Assembly: GCF_900167605.1 (NCBI RefSeq)
Contig: NZ_FUYH01000002.1
Span: 62,001 to 126,000 of the forward strand
Reading direction: 5' to 3'
DNA from: Caloramator quimbayensis
GTDB lineage: Bacteria > Bacillota > Clostridia > Clostridiales > Caloramatoraceae
Length of the DNA stretch: 64,000 bases
The position numbers and the translations under genes were made by a program. Positions 1-8,707 of this stretch are shown here, piece after piece. The notes beneath the pieces are model-generated. The model searched no databases, was not told the origin of the DNA, and was given only the letters and a program-made list of their open reading frames with translations. The first letter of the stretch is position 1. Each line of letters starts with the position of its first letter.

Positions 1-416
1 CTTGGAGAAGATTTTATAAGATCTTTAAATTCAATTCCAAATTCTTTAAGCCTTCTTGAAAAATCATATATCTCCTGCGCCCTTATTTTATTTTCTATAT
101 CAATTTCAAATTGGTTTAAAGAGTTTTTATTTTGAATATCTATTATCTGTTCATCTATAAAATAAAGAGTATATTTAGAGCTGTTATTTCGAAAATAATC
201 TATAAGGGAGTTTTTGATAAGCATTTTTGCATAGGAATAGAAATTTCCTTTTTCATTATTATAAGTATCTATAGCTTTATTAAATGCTATAAGCGCTATG
301 CTCAGCTCATCATCGTTTTCCCACTGAAGATTTCTTTTGCATATATTCGATGCGGTTTTATATATAAAGGGTTTGTTTTCTATTATGAATTCATCTCTGT
401 TACTAATAATGTCCAT
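1..416 (-). CDS. sigI: RNA polymerase sigma factor SigI, 3' end beyond the window
   Basis: About 138 N-terminal residues are visible; the C-terminal part lies beyond position 1. The stretches NDDELSIALIAFNKAID and GNFYSYAKMLIKNSLIDYFR match the conserved region-2 core of the SigI family, the alternative sigma factors of Bacillus and clostridia that answer heat or extracellular polysaccharide through a membrane anti-sigma factor RsgI. The ATG at 414-416 follows a strong SD (AAAGGGGGAAG), which fixes the start. An rsgI partner would be expected to the left, outside the window. It is divergent from the secreted DUF5667 gene at 536, and the gap between them contains C-rich and CGAA/CGTA elements that could be SigI promoters. 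The family call is firm; which stress it answers cannot be read here. Confidence 0.85.
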   Translation of the reverse strand, partial: MDIISNRDEFIIENKPFIYKTASNICKRNLQWENDDELSIALIAFNKAIDTYNNEKGNFYSYAKMLIKNSLIDYFRNNSSKYTLYFIDEQIIDIQNKNSLNQFEIDIENKIRAQEIYDFSRRLKEFGIEFKDLIKSSP

Positions 417-422
417 CTACTT

Positions 423-446
423 CCCCCTTTCAATAATTTATACGAA
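423..446 (+). promoter_or_regulatory. candidate SigI-type promoter
   Basis: CCCCC at 423-427 is followed after 15 nt by CGAA at 443-446. This resembles the C-rich -35 and CGAA -10 elements described for SigI promoters in Bacillus and Clostridium thermocellum. It points toward the DUF5667 gene at 536. The CCCCC is also the complement of the sigI SD, so the match could be incidental. A second CCCC (471-474) and CGTA (495-498) pair lies downstream with a spacer of 20 nt, which is too long. Confidence 0.35.
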
Positions 447-535
447 AAAAATATATTTTTTAAAAGGGTACCCCTTTAAATTATTATAAACTTTCGTATT
501 AAAAAGTGAAATTACAAATAAAGGAGGCTACATAT

Positions 536-1504
536 ATGAAAAAACTTATAGCTTTTACATTAATGCTCTTTATTACATTTAACCCTATTGCAAAGGCACA
601 GGGGCAGGAGGGAGATGTAAATGTTAATGCAGGAATTACACCGGACAGCATATTATATCCAGTAGATAAGGTTATTGATGAGGTGAAAGTTGCATTAACA
701 ACAGATGATGAAAAGAAAATAGAGACGATTGAACAGGTTGCTCAGGAGAGGCTTGCAGAAGCACAGGTTATGGCAGAGGAGAACAAGGAAGATTTAGCAA
801 AGCAAACTGTTGAGGAATTCCAAGAAAAAATGAATACAGCTCAGGAAAACATTGAAAAGGTTGTAACAAATGATAATCAAAATGTTCAGCAGAAAATAGA
901 CAACAATGCTGAACAGCTGAAAAACAGGATTGAAGAAAGATATAAATGGTCAATAGAAGTATTGAAAAAGATACAGGATAAGGTTTCAGATAATGCAAAG
1001 CCAACTATTCAAAAGGTAATTGAAATGCAGACAGCTAAAAAAGAAGCTGTAATTAATATGGTAGATAAAAGGCATGAATTGATAGATGCAAAAAAGCAGA
1101 TAAAAACAGCAGAAAAACAGCTAAAAGAAGCAGAGGCTTCAGGAAATGAAGAGGAGATTAAAAAAGCGCAGGATATTTTAAATGCTGCAAAAACAAATTT
1201 TGAAGCAAAGAAGCAGGAACTTAAAGAAGCAGTAGAATTAAAAAAGGAAGCTGTTAAAAATGCAGGGCTAAAAAAAGAAGTAAAGGATGTATTAAATCAA
1301 GAAGTAAAGAGCGGAAATATTACAATTAAAGAGGCAAGAGAGGCTGAAAAACAGCTGAAAAATAATTTTGGATTGTCTAAAAAAATTAAGAAAAATGAAA
1401 TAAAGAAAGAGATAAAAAATAAAATTGAAGAGAAAAGACAAAACAAAGTAACAAATGAGACTCAAGGGACTTTAACCCAGCAAACAGATGTCAAAACGGA
1501 ATAA
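536..1504 (+). CDS. secreted DUF5667 domain protein with long charged helical tail
   Basis: A 322-residue protein. The ATG at 536 is chosen because AAAGGAGG lies 8-14 nt upstream and because it starts a clean signal peptide (MKKLIAFTLMLF then AKAQGQ, probable cleavage near residue 22). Residues ~30-120 match DUF5667: SILYPVDKVIDEVKVAL, then a run of EE/EA-rich helices. The rest, to the C terminus, is almost entirely Lys/Glu/Ala coiled-coil-like helix with no cysteine. DUF5667 proteins are exported proteins of unknown function in Firmicutes. Divergence from sigI suggests, but does not prove, membership of a SigI regulon. It ends 20 nt before a repeat-family-A copy and ~115 nt before a strong hairpin. 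Confidence 0.8.
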   Translation: MKKLIAFTLMLFITFNPIAKAQGQEGDVNVNAGITPDSILYPVDKVIDEVKVALTTDDEKKIETIEQVAQERLAEAQVMAEENKEDLAKQTVEEFQEKMNTAQENIEKVVTNDNQNVQQKIDNNAEQLKNRIEERYKWSIEVLKKIQDKVSDNAKPTIQKVIEMQTAKKEAVINMVDKRHELIDAKKQIKTAEKQLKEAEASGNEEEIKKAQDILNAAKTNFEAKKQELKEAVELKKEAVKNAGLKKEVKDVLNQEVKSGNITIKEAREAEKQLKNNFGLSKKIKKNEIKKEIKNKIEEKRQNKVTNETQGTLTQQTDVKTE

Positions 1505-1520
1505 AACAAAGTGAAGGAAA

Positions 1521-1554
1521 AAGGCGTCACTGAGTTGGCAAGTGACAAAGTTTG
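1521..1554 (+). repeat. repeat family A, copy 1 (diverged)
   Basis: GGCGTCACTGAGTTGGCAAG continuing to TGACAAAG, a diverged copy of the family A core, 17 nt after the DUF5667 stop codon. Confidence 0.5.
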
Positions 1555-1620
1555 TTTATATCTTTAAGGATGTTACTTGTGGTATTTGAGGCGGTTTTGG
1601 TAATTTTCACACTTTAACAG

Positions 1621-1670
1621 AAAAGTCCTTCTATATTAGAATTATCTCTAATATAGAAGGACTTTTGATT
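1621..1670 (+). terminator. strong intrinsic terminator-like hairpin
   Basis: Perfect 20-bp stem (1621-1640 with 1647-1666) and a 6-nt loop, flanked by A-rich and T-rich tracts. It lies between the DUF5667 gene and the convergent reductase gene, so it may work in both directions. Confidence 0.85.
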
Positions 1671-1682
1671 TTTAATATATTA

Positions 1683-1757
1683 AATAAGTAACCCTCCCTT
1701 AGCATGTCTACGAGGATATAAATAAAAAGTATCTATAATAAGTAACCGTCCCCGAGG
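1683..1757 (+). repeat. repeat family C, two tandem copies
   Basis: AATAAGTAACCCTCCC at ~1684 and AATAAGTAACCGTCCCC at ~1738 are two copies 54 nt apart, immediately past the stop of the convergent reductase. A third copy lies at 7415-7437. Confidence 0.65.
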
Positions 1758-1765
1758 GATGCCAA

Positions 1766-3934
1766 CTATATAAATCGGGCTACTTCGTTGGCAGAGGTTA
1801 TTGCCTCCCATGCTCTGCCGGGGGTTTTAGCATCGCCTATAGCGTAAATCTCCTTTGCAGCTTTTTCCTTTAAAAGTTCGTAGTATAGCGTATCGCTGGC
1901 TTTTCCTCCTGTTGAGAAGATTACATAATCTGTATCTATTATTATTTCTTCAACATCATTTGGATTAAGCTTTTTGTCAAAGGGGTTGTGTATGTTTTCA
2001 GGAACTAATGTATGCCAAGGAGTATAGGGGTCTTTTCTTTTTCTGTTTGCGTTTATATATACTTTGTTTTCTTCAAATTTTATAACCTTTGAGGATGTGT
2101 AAGCTTTTATAGGATTTTTAAGAACATCTTCCTTTTTTCCTGTCGGGGAGCCAAGTCCCATCATAAGCCAAAGAAGCATTGAACGGTTAGAGTGTACAAC
2201 TCCTGTCATAAGGTTTGGGAGCATTTCAACAACAGTTACATCAACATTTTTCTCATAGGATAGAGAATAGGCAAGCTCACATCCTACAACCCCTCCTCCT
2301 ATTACGGTAACTTTTTTAACATCCTTTGGAAGGCTCATATCGCTTTTGAGAAATTCCCTTGCCTCAATGTGCCTTATTTTATCCATTCCATCAATCTGCG
2401 GCACAAAGGGTGAAAGCCCGTTGGCACATATTATAACATCGTATTTTCCAATTAAATCTTCTTTTTTAACTTCACAGTTGTATCTTATATCAAGTCCCTT
2501 TTCCTTAAGGAGATTCATCTGATAGTTAAGATTTTTAATATATCTTTCAACATCATGTTTAATCTTTATTTTTGAGCCTGCTATAAGCTGTCCGCCAAGC
2601 ATATTATCCTTTTCAAACAAAGTAACCTCGTGCCCTCTTAAAAAGGCAGTCTTAGCAGCCTCGCACCCTCCAGGCCCTCCACCTATTATTGCAACTTTCT
2701 TTTTTACAGATGCTTTTTCAACTTTCTTGCAATCTTCAAATCCAGTGTATGGGTTTACAGTACAGCATGGATGCCCTCCTAATATGAAGGACTGTATGCA
2801 TCCTTCCTGATCTCCTATGCAGTGGTTAATTTCCTTTTCCCTTCCCTCAGAAACCTTTTGAGGCCAGTATGGGTCAGATAGTAGTGGACGGCCGAGCATT
2901 ACAAAATCTGCATAACCTTTATCTAAAACATCCTCTGCAACTTCAGGTTTTCCAAGCTTTCCAACAGCAATTACCTTTGCCTTTATTCCTTCTTTTTTAA
3001 AGTATTCTTTTAATGTTCCTGCTATTTCCTTTACATAGGGTATGTCCTCAAAATAAGCTGGAGGATGAGGGAAGAACCAGTTGTCATAGCATCCCTTATC
3101 AACATCAAAGGCATCAACTCCTGCATTATAAAGAACTTTACAGAATTCTAAGCCTTCTTCTATTGTTCTTTCCATTCCTTTGAATCTTTTTCTAAATATT
3201 TCATCGCCATAGGATTCCTTTAGAGCCTGGGTTAAGTCCACCCTGTATATTATTGGGAAATCCTCTCCGCATCTTTTCTTAATCTCCCGTACAACATCAA
3301 CTGCAAATTGAAACTTGTTGCTGTACCTTCCAAATCTTCTTCTATTCCAAGGGTTTGAGGTGAGCTGGTCCATAAGATAACCTTCATGTCCGTGAAGCTG
3401 AACCCCGTCAAAGCCGCATACCTTTGCATTTACTGCCGACTGACCAAAGCTTTTAACTATTTTTTTGATTTGTCTGTCGGTAAAGGGGAAGTGAGGAAGC
3501 TGTGGAACATAAAAGTTTTTATTTATAGAGGCAGATTTTAGTATTTTGCCTTTAAGCGCAGGTTCAGGAGAGCCGACTCTTCCAAGTCCTGCTGTAAGCT
3601 GTATAAAAATCTTTGAGTCGAAGGAGTGAACTTTAGCTGTTAAATCCCTCCATCCAGAGAGTCTTGTCCTTGATGAACCATCTATTCTTGGAAAATAAGT
3701 AGTATCGTTATCCTCGGAAACTGTAGGGTCGATACCGTAGGATACAGGGATAAGCCCTGTAATCAAAAGCCCTGTTCCTCCCTTTGCCCTTTCTCCAAAG
3801 TATTCAATCATCTTTAGCGAAGGCCTTCCTATAGGATCCGCCATGTTTATGTTGCCCATAGGTGCCATTATAATTCTGTTTTTAATTTTGCATTTTCCTA
3901 TGTTTTCTGGCTCAAAAAGCTTTTTATATTCCAT
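1766..3934 (-). CDS. NADH:flavin oxidoreductase / 2,4-dienoyl-CoA reductase-like protein
   Basis: A 722-residue protein with the layout of bacterial dienoyl-CoA reductase, trimethylamine dehydrogenase and BaiCD-type enzymes. An FMN-binding Old-Yellow-Enzyme TIM barrel spans ~1-365 (KNRIIMAPMGN; active-site-like GVQLHGHEGYLMDQ; a late HCIGDQEGC motif). A [4Fe-4S] loop lies at ~372-391. FAD/NAD Rossmann domains follow (VAIIGGGPGGCEAAK at ~420; VTVIGGGVVGCELA). Such enzymes pass electrons from NAD(P)H through FAD and Fe-S to FMN and reduce activated C=C bonds. The canonical Fe-S pattern is C-x2-C-x3-C-x11-C; here the second Cys is Asp375 (C372, D375, C379, C391, plus C390). The start follows GGGGGATAATT. 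It is the last gene of an operon with the aconitase X subunits, so its substrate is probably their dehydration product. The substrate itself is not deducible. Confidence 0.85.
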   Translation of the reverse strand: MEYKKLFEPENIGKCKIKNRIIMAPMGNINMADPIGRPSLKMIEYFGERAKGGTGLLITGLIPVSYGIDPTVSEDNDTTYFPRIDGSSRTRLSGWRDLTAKVHSFDSKIFIQLTAGLGRVGSPEPALKGKILKSASINKNFYVPQLPHFPFTDRQIKKIVKSFGQSAVNAKVCGFDGVQLHGHEGYLMDQLTSNPWNRRRFGRYSNKFQFAVDVVREIKKRCGEDFPIIYRVDLTQALKESYGDEIFRKRFKGMERTIEEGLEFCKVLYNAGVDAFDVDKGCYDNWFFPHPPAYFEDIPYVKEIAGTLKEYFKKEGIKAKVIAVGKLGKPEVAEDVLDKGYADFVMLGRPLLSDPYWPQKVSEGREKEINHCIGDQEGCIQSFILGGHPCCTVNPYTGFEDCKKVEKASVKKKVAIIGGGPGGCEAAKTAFLRGHEVTLFEKDNMLGGQLIAGSKIKIKHDVERYIKNLNYQMNLLKEKGLDIRYNCEVKKEDLIGKYDVIICANGLSPFVPQIDGMDKIRHIEAREFLKSDMSLPKDVKKVTVIGGGVVGCELAYSLSYEKNVDVTVVEMLPNLMTGVVHSNRSMLLWLMMGLGSPTGKKEDVLKNPIKAYTSSKVIKFEENKVYINANRKRKDPYTPWHTLVPENIHNPFDKKLNPNDVEEIIIDTDYVIFSTGGKASDTLYYELLKEKAAKEIYAIGDAKTPGRAWEAITSANEVARFI

Positions 3935-3944
3935 AATTATCCCC

Positions 3945-4388
3945 CTATTCTACTATTACAGTGCCGTCTTCTTTAATCTCAATGGTTTGTCCTGTTTTAA
4001 CATACTCTAAAAATTCATCCCCAAGCTTATCTATTGTAATTATTCTTTTGTTTACCCAAACATCAGTTAGTATTACACCTGCTGCAGCGAGGGAGTCTAT
4101 ATGCTCTGAAAAAAGCATTGCAGAGGGTGCTATGTTGAGTTTTGCAACGGATTCTAAAACCATACCTCCCGTTGTAGAGCCGATTGTTTTTGGAAGGCAC
4201 ATTATTTTATCCGTAAGAACTTTACCGTAAAGCTCGCTATTGTTCTGATCGGCGCATACAACCTTCTTAGCCTTTTTAAGTGCGCTTTTTTGGAAGGAGG
4301 CGAGGATGTTAACTCCGCTGTGGCTTACAACTGCCTCACCTTTTATGTTTCCAGGAAGTACTACTCTTCCTTTAAATATCTTTGCCAT
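3945..4388 (-). CDS. aconitase X small (swivel, DUF126) subunit
   Basis: A 147-residue protein starting at the ATG at 4386-4388, behind AGAGGTGATAGC. An upstream in-frame extension runs through a repeat element and is rejected. It matches the swivelling small domain of aconitase X (AcnX): GNIKGEAVVSHSGVN near the N terminus, LPKTIGSTTGGMVLE and the ending KTGQTIEIKEDGTV. AcnX members with assigned roles are hydro-lyases: cis-3-hydroxy-L-proline dehydratase in bacteria and phosphomevalonate dehydratase in archaea. The large subunit is the upstream gene of the same operon. The reductase starts 10 nt downstream of its stop. The split-subunit arrangement is clear; the substrate is unknown. Confidence 0.85.
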   Translation of the reverse strand: MAKIFKGRVVLPGNIKGEAVVSHSGVNILASFQKSALKKAKKVVCADQNNSELYGKVLTDKIMCLPKTIGSTTGGMVLESVAKLNIAPSAMLFSEHIDSLAAAGVILTDVWVNKRIITIDKLGDEFLEYVKTGQTIEIKEDGTVIVE

Positions 4389-4406
4389 GCTATCACCTCT
4401 TTTTAT

Positions 4407-4440
4407 AAAAGTGCCACCCATATGACAAGTGACAAAATAA
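4407..4440 (+). repeat. repeat family A, copy 2
   Basis: GTGCCACCCATATGACAAG continuing to TGACAAAATAA. It sits inside the operon, between the two aconitase X subunit genes. Confidence 0.75.
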
Positions 4441-4456
4441 ATTTTGATTATATAGG

Positions 4457-5731
4457 TCAAAAAATATAGTTAAGTATTTCATCATCAGTATAAAATCTTG
4501 CTGTTGAATAGGTTCTAAGCTTATTGGAATTTGTTATTACAGCTTTTTTTGAGCATAATGGGTTGTTCATGTACATAAGGGGACAAATATATGTAAGCTT
4601 TACTCCCGATGAAATCAGCTTTTCATAATTTTTAGAATCCTTCTTAAATTCTTCAATGACATCCGGGGCAGCGCAAAGTATTGTGTTTACTTTTAGTTTT
4701 TTGTTTCCCCTTTTTTCAAGTTCCTTTGATATTTTTTCCGTCCAGTTTTTCAGCTGATTTAGGGATAAATGAGGACATCCTATAAAGCATAAGCTTGGCT
4801 TAGCATCTTTGCTTTTCCACATTAAAGGGTAAGATTTAATAATCCTTTCTATTTCAGAGTCATCGATTATATAGGTATTATAGTCTTTTAAAAGAAGTTC
4901 TCTTTTAAAGTCAACCGCCTCTGGGGTTAAGTTTTCAACATGGTAAAGCCCTACTGCCCCGTTTGATGCACTGGCAGCTCCCATATCTTTAAGGTAGTCT
5001 TTAACATCATCAGAAAGGTTATTTCCAAGGAACCTGTCAAGCCCAGCTATATACGGTACATCCTCCATAACCTTCATTCCTATTGCGCTTCCTAAAACCT
5101 GGGGATTTGGAAGAAAGCTTGTCTTAAGTTCAATCAGCCATTTAGCACGCCTTCCCCCATCGGTTAAAAAACCGAATTTTGGAGTTTTGCCTACAATTCC
5201 AGATAGAAGCTCTATAATACCTGAGTTTCTGTTTGTCCTTGCGCCTATAACAGAATTTGCATATACGACGGCGGAGGATTCAGCCCAAGATAGTATATCC
5301 CCTCTTTTTGGAATATTACCAACTTCAGGAAGATAACAGGTGCAGGTGAAGGAATTGTCATCCTTAAGACCTACTTTTTTAAGTTGGCTCTCATATTCCT
5401 TCTGCTTTCCATACATTATTTTAAATACGATTTTTTCGAGTAGATTAGCTTTAACGTTTTCATAGTCTATTGGCCTTGGATCAACCGTAAATTTTTCCTT
5501 TGTAAGAAGACCTTCACTAATAAGCTCCTCCATCATGTCAAAAACCGGCTCTAATATAGGTATTCCAAAGGATGTAACAAGATGCACAGGGCCTGTAATA
5601 TCCACTAATTCTTCTGCACCAAAGGTTTCACCATAGAGAACAACTGATTTAAGAGCCTTTTTAAGAGTTTCTCCATGCTTACCCTCAAGAATTTCAATTT
5701 CTTTTGGAGTAAGGCGCATTTTGAAGTCCAT
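4457..5731 (-). CDS. aconitase X catalytic (large, DUF521) subunit
   Basis: A 424-residue protein. The ATG at 5731 follows GGAGGGGGAAA. The AcnX large-subunit signature is seen in FTCTCYLPEVGN (~residue 130), AVVYANSVIGARTNR, FLTDGGRRAKW, CFIGCPHLS and CPLMYMNNPLCSKKAVITNS. The scattered Cys residues fit ligands of the Fe-S cluster that activates substrate in this hydro-lyase family. With the small subunit it should form a heteromeric dehydratase. The first gene of the operon, it precedes the small subunit and the flavin reductase. Published bacterial AcnX enzymes act on cis-3-hydroxy-L-proline, archaeal ones on mevalonate 5-phosphate. Neither proline catabolism nor isoprenoid genes are seen nearby, so the substrate remains open. 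Confidence 0.85.
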   Translation of the reverse strand: MDFKMRLTPKEIEILEGKHGETLKKALKSVVLYGETFGAEELVDITGPVHLVTSFGIPILEPVFDMMEELISEGLLTKEKFTVDPRPIDYENVKANLLEKIVFKIMYGKQKEYESQLKKVGLKDDNSFTCTCYLPEVGNIPKRGDILSWAESSAVVYANSVIGARTNRNSGIIELLSGIVGKTPKFGFLTDGGRRAKWLIELKTSFLPNPQVLGSAIGMKVMEDVPYIAGLDRFLGNNLSDDVKDYLKDMGAASASNGAVGLYHVENLTPEAVDFKRELLLKDYNTYIIDDSEIERIIKSYPLMWKSKDAKPSLCFIGCPHLSLNQLKNWTEKISKELEKRGNKKLKVNTILCAAPDVIEEFKKDSKNYEKLISSGVKLTYICPLMYMNNPLCSKKAVITNSNKLRTYSTARFYTDDEILNYIF

Positions 5732-5786
5732 TTTCCCCCTCCTTAAAGTTTATTTCTTAATAAAGTATAGAGAGTATGCTCTATAT

Positions 5787-7268
5787 TTATTCCTTAACGA
5801 TTAAACTTAATTTATTAGTCATATCTTCAAGTTCATTAAAGCTGTCTATGATATTTTTCATTCTCTCCTCCTGAGAATCTATGCTTGCCATAATCTCCTC
5901 CATAGCGGCAGAATTCTCTTCAGTTATAGAAGCTATTGACTGGGTTTCACTTGAAACATTAGAGGAAGAATCCTTTATTTTCCTTAGACTTTCATCTATT
6001 GTGTTTGAATATCCAAGAACTTTTTCGCTTTCCTTTAGTATGTTTTTGAAAAGCTCATCAACCTTTTCACGGGATTTTATGCTAAGATTCATAGCCTCGC
6101 TTCCGAGGGATATTTCCTTTGATAAATCTTCTGCTTTATGCTCGAGATTTAATAAAATTTCTCCGATTTCATCCGTTGATTTTTTAGAGCTTTCGGCGAG
6201 TTTTAATACTTCGCTTGCAACAACTGCAAAGCCTCGTCCAGCTTCTCCCGCCCTTGCAGCTTCAATAGATGCATTAAGTGCAAGAAGATTAGTCTGATCA
6301 GATATTGAGCTTATAACCTTAAGTATTGAAGATATCTCATCCTTCGTGCTGCTAAGCTCTCCCATTAATTTTACTGTGTTTGATATTATGCTCTGAAGTT
6401 TTAGCATATCTTTAGAAAGATTTTGAACCTCTGTTTTTCCTTCATCAGCGGTTGACATTATTTCCTTTGATGCATTTTTTAATTCTGATGATTCATTAAG
6501 CAGAGAATCAACATTTCCATCAACTTTAATAGTTGATTCGCTTATTTCATTTACGCTTGCTGCTTGTGAGTCCACGGCTTTGAGTATCTGAGAGTAAGCC
6601 TGTGAAATATCCTGTGATATTTGCCCTGCTGCATTTACATTTTCTTTAAGCTTTGTACTAAATTGAATGAGTACATCTATGGTATTTTTAACTTCATTTA
6701 ATATATTTTCTATCTTCTCCTTTGATTGAGCAGTTTGTAATTTGTCGCTTATTATTTCCTTCCTCATCTTTTCCCCAAGTCTGCTTTGAGCGATTGTTAC
6801 TGCGCTGAAAAGTATTAGATAAAGATTCAGCGAAATCAGGGTTTTTGCTGGTACTCCATTAAATAAAGTTGTTTTATATGTAAAGAAGGAATAGTTTGTA
6901 AGAAGCAGCCCAAGGATTGATGTTAATATTATTGGCCTGTAATCGTGGTAAAGTGAAATAATTGCAATAGAGTAATAGATTATGAGTATGTTTACAAAGG
7001 ATGTGGAACCTGTTGATGCGTGAAGTATCATAAAGGAAAAAACTATAAGTGCGATTGATATAAAATACATAATAAGATTTGTAAGTTTCTTTTTAACGAC
7101 AAGAAGCGTTATTGCAAGACAAATAACAGAGCCTCCAATAAGTACGGTTAAAATTACGGGAAGTGGGAGCTTGTTGGCGATGTCAACAAGGACTCCAAGA
7201 GCTAATGAAGCCCAAAGAAGTTTGATTAAGAGTTTGTTTCTGCTGTGCAAAAAATCCATGTCTTTCAT
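5787..7268 (-). CDS. methyl-accepting chemotaxis protein, integral membrane sensor type
   Basis: A 493-residue protein starting at the ATG at 7266-7268 behind AATGGAGGG. Residues ~14-165 form about six hydrophobic segments with short loops and no extracytoplasmic cache domain, so it probably senses membrane or intracellular cues. No clear HAMP domain is visible. The cytoplasmic signalling hairpin tip [18 protein letters not shown] and the following [12 protein letters not shown] are canonical for receptors that bind CheA/CheW. Flanking helices carry the Ser/Thr/Ala/Glu-rich methylation pattern. It is monocistronic, on the same strand as the aconitase X operon but 56 nt beyond its first gene. 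Confidence 0.9.
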   Translation of the reverse strand: MKDMDFLHSRNKLLIKLLWASLALGVLVDIANKLPLPVILTVLIGGSVICLAITLLVVKKKLTNLIMYFISIALIVFSFMILHASTGSTSFVNILIIYYSIAIISLYHDYRPIILTSILGLLLTNYSFFTYKTTLFNGVPAKTLISLNLYLILFSAVTIAQSRLGEKMRKEIISDKLQTAQSKEKIENILNEVKNTIDVLIQFSTKLKENVNAAGQISQDISQAYSQILKAVDSQAASVNEISESTIKVDGNVDSLLNESSELKNASKEIMSTADEGKTEVQNLSKDMLKLQSIISNTVKLMGELSSTKDEISSILKVISSISDQTNLLALNASIEAARAGEAGRGFAVVASEVLKLAESSKKSTDEIGEILLNLEHKAEDLSKEISLGSEAMNLSIKSREKVDELFKNILKESEKVLGYSNTIDESLRKIKDSSSNVSSETQSIASITEENSAAMEEIMASIDSQEERMKNIIDSFNELEDMTNKLSLIVKE

Positions 7269-7414
7269 AAAAATCCCTCCATTGATGGTTATAGATAATT
7301 TAACTAATAATGTCATCTAATTACAGTTATCGTTAAAAGATTAATAAACTTTAATATTTTAAGCATATTTTTGGAAAGGGTATTTGGTATCGGAGAGTGA
7401 AGAAAATTGAGATA

Positions 7415-7437
7415 TAATAAGTAACCGTCCCCCTAAG
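7415..7437 (+). repeat. repeat family C, copy 3
   Basis: ATAATAAGTAACCGTCCCCC, nearly identical to the copy at ~1738. It sits in the 280-nt gap between the divergent chemoreceptor and CapA-like genes; nothing else is recognised there. Confidence 0.65.
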
Positions 7438-7549
7438 CTGTCATAGGCTTGGCTAAAATTATGCATAAAACTTTAAAATCTTAAATATTGTATTATATAA
7501 ATATATATGTAATAATTGATATGCTTTTATATCAATGAGGAGTGATTAT

Positions 7550-8608
7550 GTGATTAAAAGAAGGATAATCATTTTAACAATTTTTGTTTTTCTTTTTTGC
7601 TTTTTTACTGTGAAAGGTGAAGATAATGAGTCAAAAGAGGAAAATGCACAAAAGAATGATACCACGATTACACAGGTTGCAGAGGATAAGAATAAGGACG
7701 AAGTTGAGATTATTATAAGTGCGGCGGGGGATTGCAGTCTTGGAAGGGATGAAAAAAGCCCCTACATATATTCCTTCGATGACGAATTTATAAAACAAAA
7801 GAGGGATTATTCCTATTTTTTCAAAAACGTTAAAGACATATTTGAAAAGGATGATTTAACTATCATTAATTTAGAAGGCCCCCTGACTAATGAAAAAAAC
7901 AGAGTGGATAAGAAGTTTAGTTTTAAAGGGGCTTTAGAATATGCAAAAATACTTAAGCAGGGGAGTATTGAAGCTGTAAATGTTGCAAATAACCACACCT
8001 TTGATTACGGTAATAAAGGCTTTATTGATACGATAAACAGTTTGAAAAAAGAAGAAATCATATATTTTGGAATGGACTATAAAGTTTTGCGCAATATTAA
8101 AGGTGTAAATATAGGGCTTTTAGGATATAAGGCATGGAGCTATGACAGCTACATAAAAAAGAAGATAAAAAATGATATAAAATATTTAAAATCAAAGGGA
8201 GCACAGCTCATCATTGTTAGCTTTCACTGGGGAGATGAGGGAAAATACTATCCAAATAATATTCAAAAGAGCTTAGCAAAATATACAATAGATTCAGGGG
8301 CTGATTTGATACTTGGCCATCACCCCCATGTAATTCAGGGAATAAGTGCGTATAAGGGAAAGAATATAGTATACAGCCTTGGGAATTTCTGCTTTGGAGG
8401 TAATAAAAACCCTAAGGATAAAGATTCCTTTATTTATCAGCAGACATTTAAATTCTCTGATGGAAAGCTTTTAGATAAAAATTATAAAGTAATACCCGTA
8501 TCTATATCTTCATTAAATTATAGAAACAATTATCAGCCAACACCCCTTAAGGGAAGTGAAGAACAAAGGGTTTTAAACAAGATAAAATATTACAGCAAAA
8601 TTAAATAG
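7550..8608 (+). CDS. CapA family protein (PGA_cap metallophosphatase-like)
   Basis: A 352-residue protein. The GTG at 7550 is preferred because GAGGAGTGAT lies just upstream; the in-frame ATG at 7535 overlaps that SD. An N-terminal hydrophobic signal anchor (IIILTIFVFLFCFF) precedes a Glu/Lys-rich linker. CapA motifs follow: AAGDCSLGRDE, TIINLEGPLT, AVNVANNHTFDYG, VSFHWGDEG and LILGHHPHVIQG, then YSLGNFCFGG. This is the calcineurin-like fold of CapA/PgsA, tied to poly-gamma-glutamate capsule synthesis in Bacillus. No capB or capC homologue is nearby, so a solitary surface phosphoesterase-like role is as likely. A hairpin terminator overlaps its stop codon. Confidence 0.88.
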   Translation: MIKRRIIILTIFVFLFCFFTVKGEDNESKEENAQKNDTTITQVAEDKNKDEVEIIISAAGDCSLGRDEKSPYIYSFDDEFIKQKRDYSYFFKNVKDIFEKDDLTIINLEGPLTNEKNRVDKKFSFKGALEYAKILKQGSIEAVNVANNHTFDYGNKGFIDTINSLKKEEIIYFGMDYKVLRNIKGVNIGLLGYKAWSYDSYIKKKIKNDIKYLKSKGAQLIIVSFHWGDEGKYYPNNIQKSLAKYTIDSGADLILGHHPHVIQGISAYKGKNIVYSLGNFCFGGNKNPKDKDSFIYQQTFKFSDGKLLDKNYKVIPVSISSLNYRNNYQPTPLKGSEEQRVLNKIKYYSKIK

Positions 8609-8630
8609 GAAGCGCTGCTTCCTATTTTTA
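8607..8630 (+). terminator. intrinsic terminator of the CapA-like gene
   Basis: AGGAAGC / GCTTCCT stem of 7 bp with a 3-nt loop, followed by ATTTTTA, directly at the stop codon. Confidence 0.75.
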
Positions 8631-8707
8631 TGTCAATATGTATAAAACATATTTAATGTGATAATATTATACTATCGCTTTTATTAAAATTATAAAGGAG
8701 AATTTGT

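Noticed and set aside
132-479. Plus-strand open frame of 115 codons
   Set aside because: Antisense to sigI, whose minus-strand SD, start and SigI-family sequence are clear.
768-1004. Minus-strand open frame inside the DUF5667 gene
   Set aside because: Shadow frame with no SD and no family resemblance.
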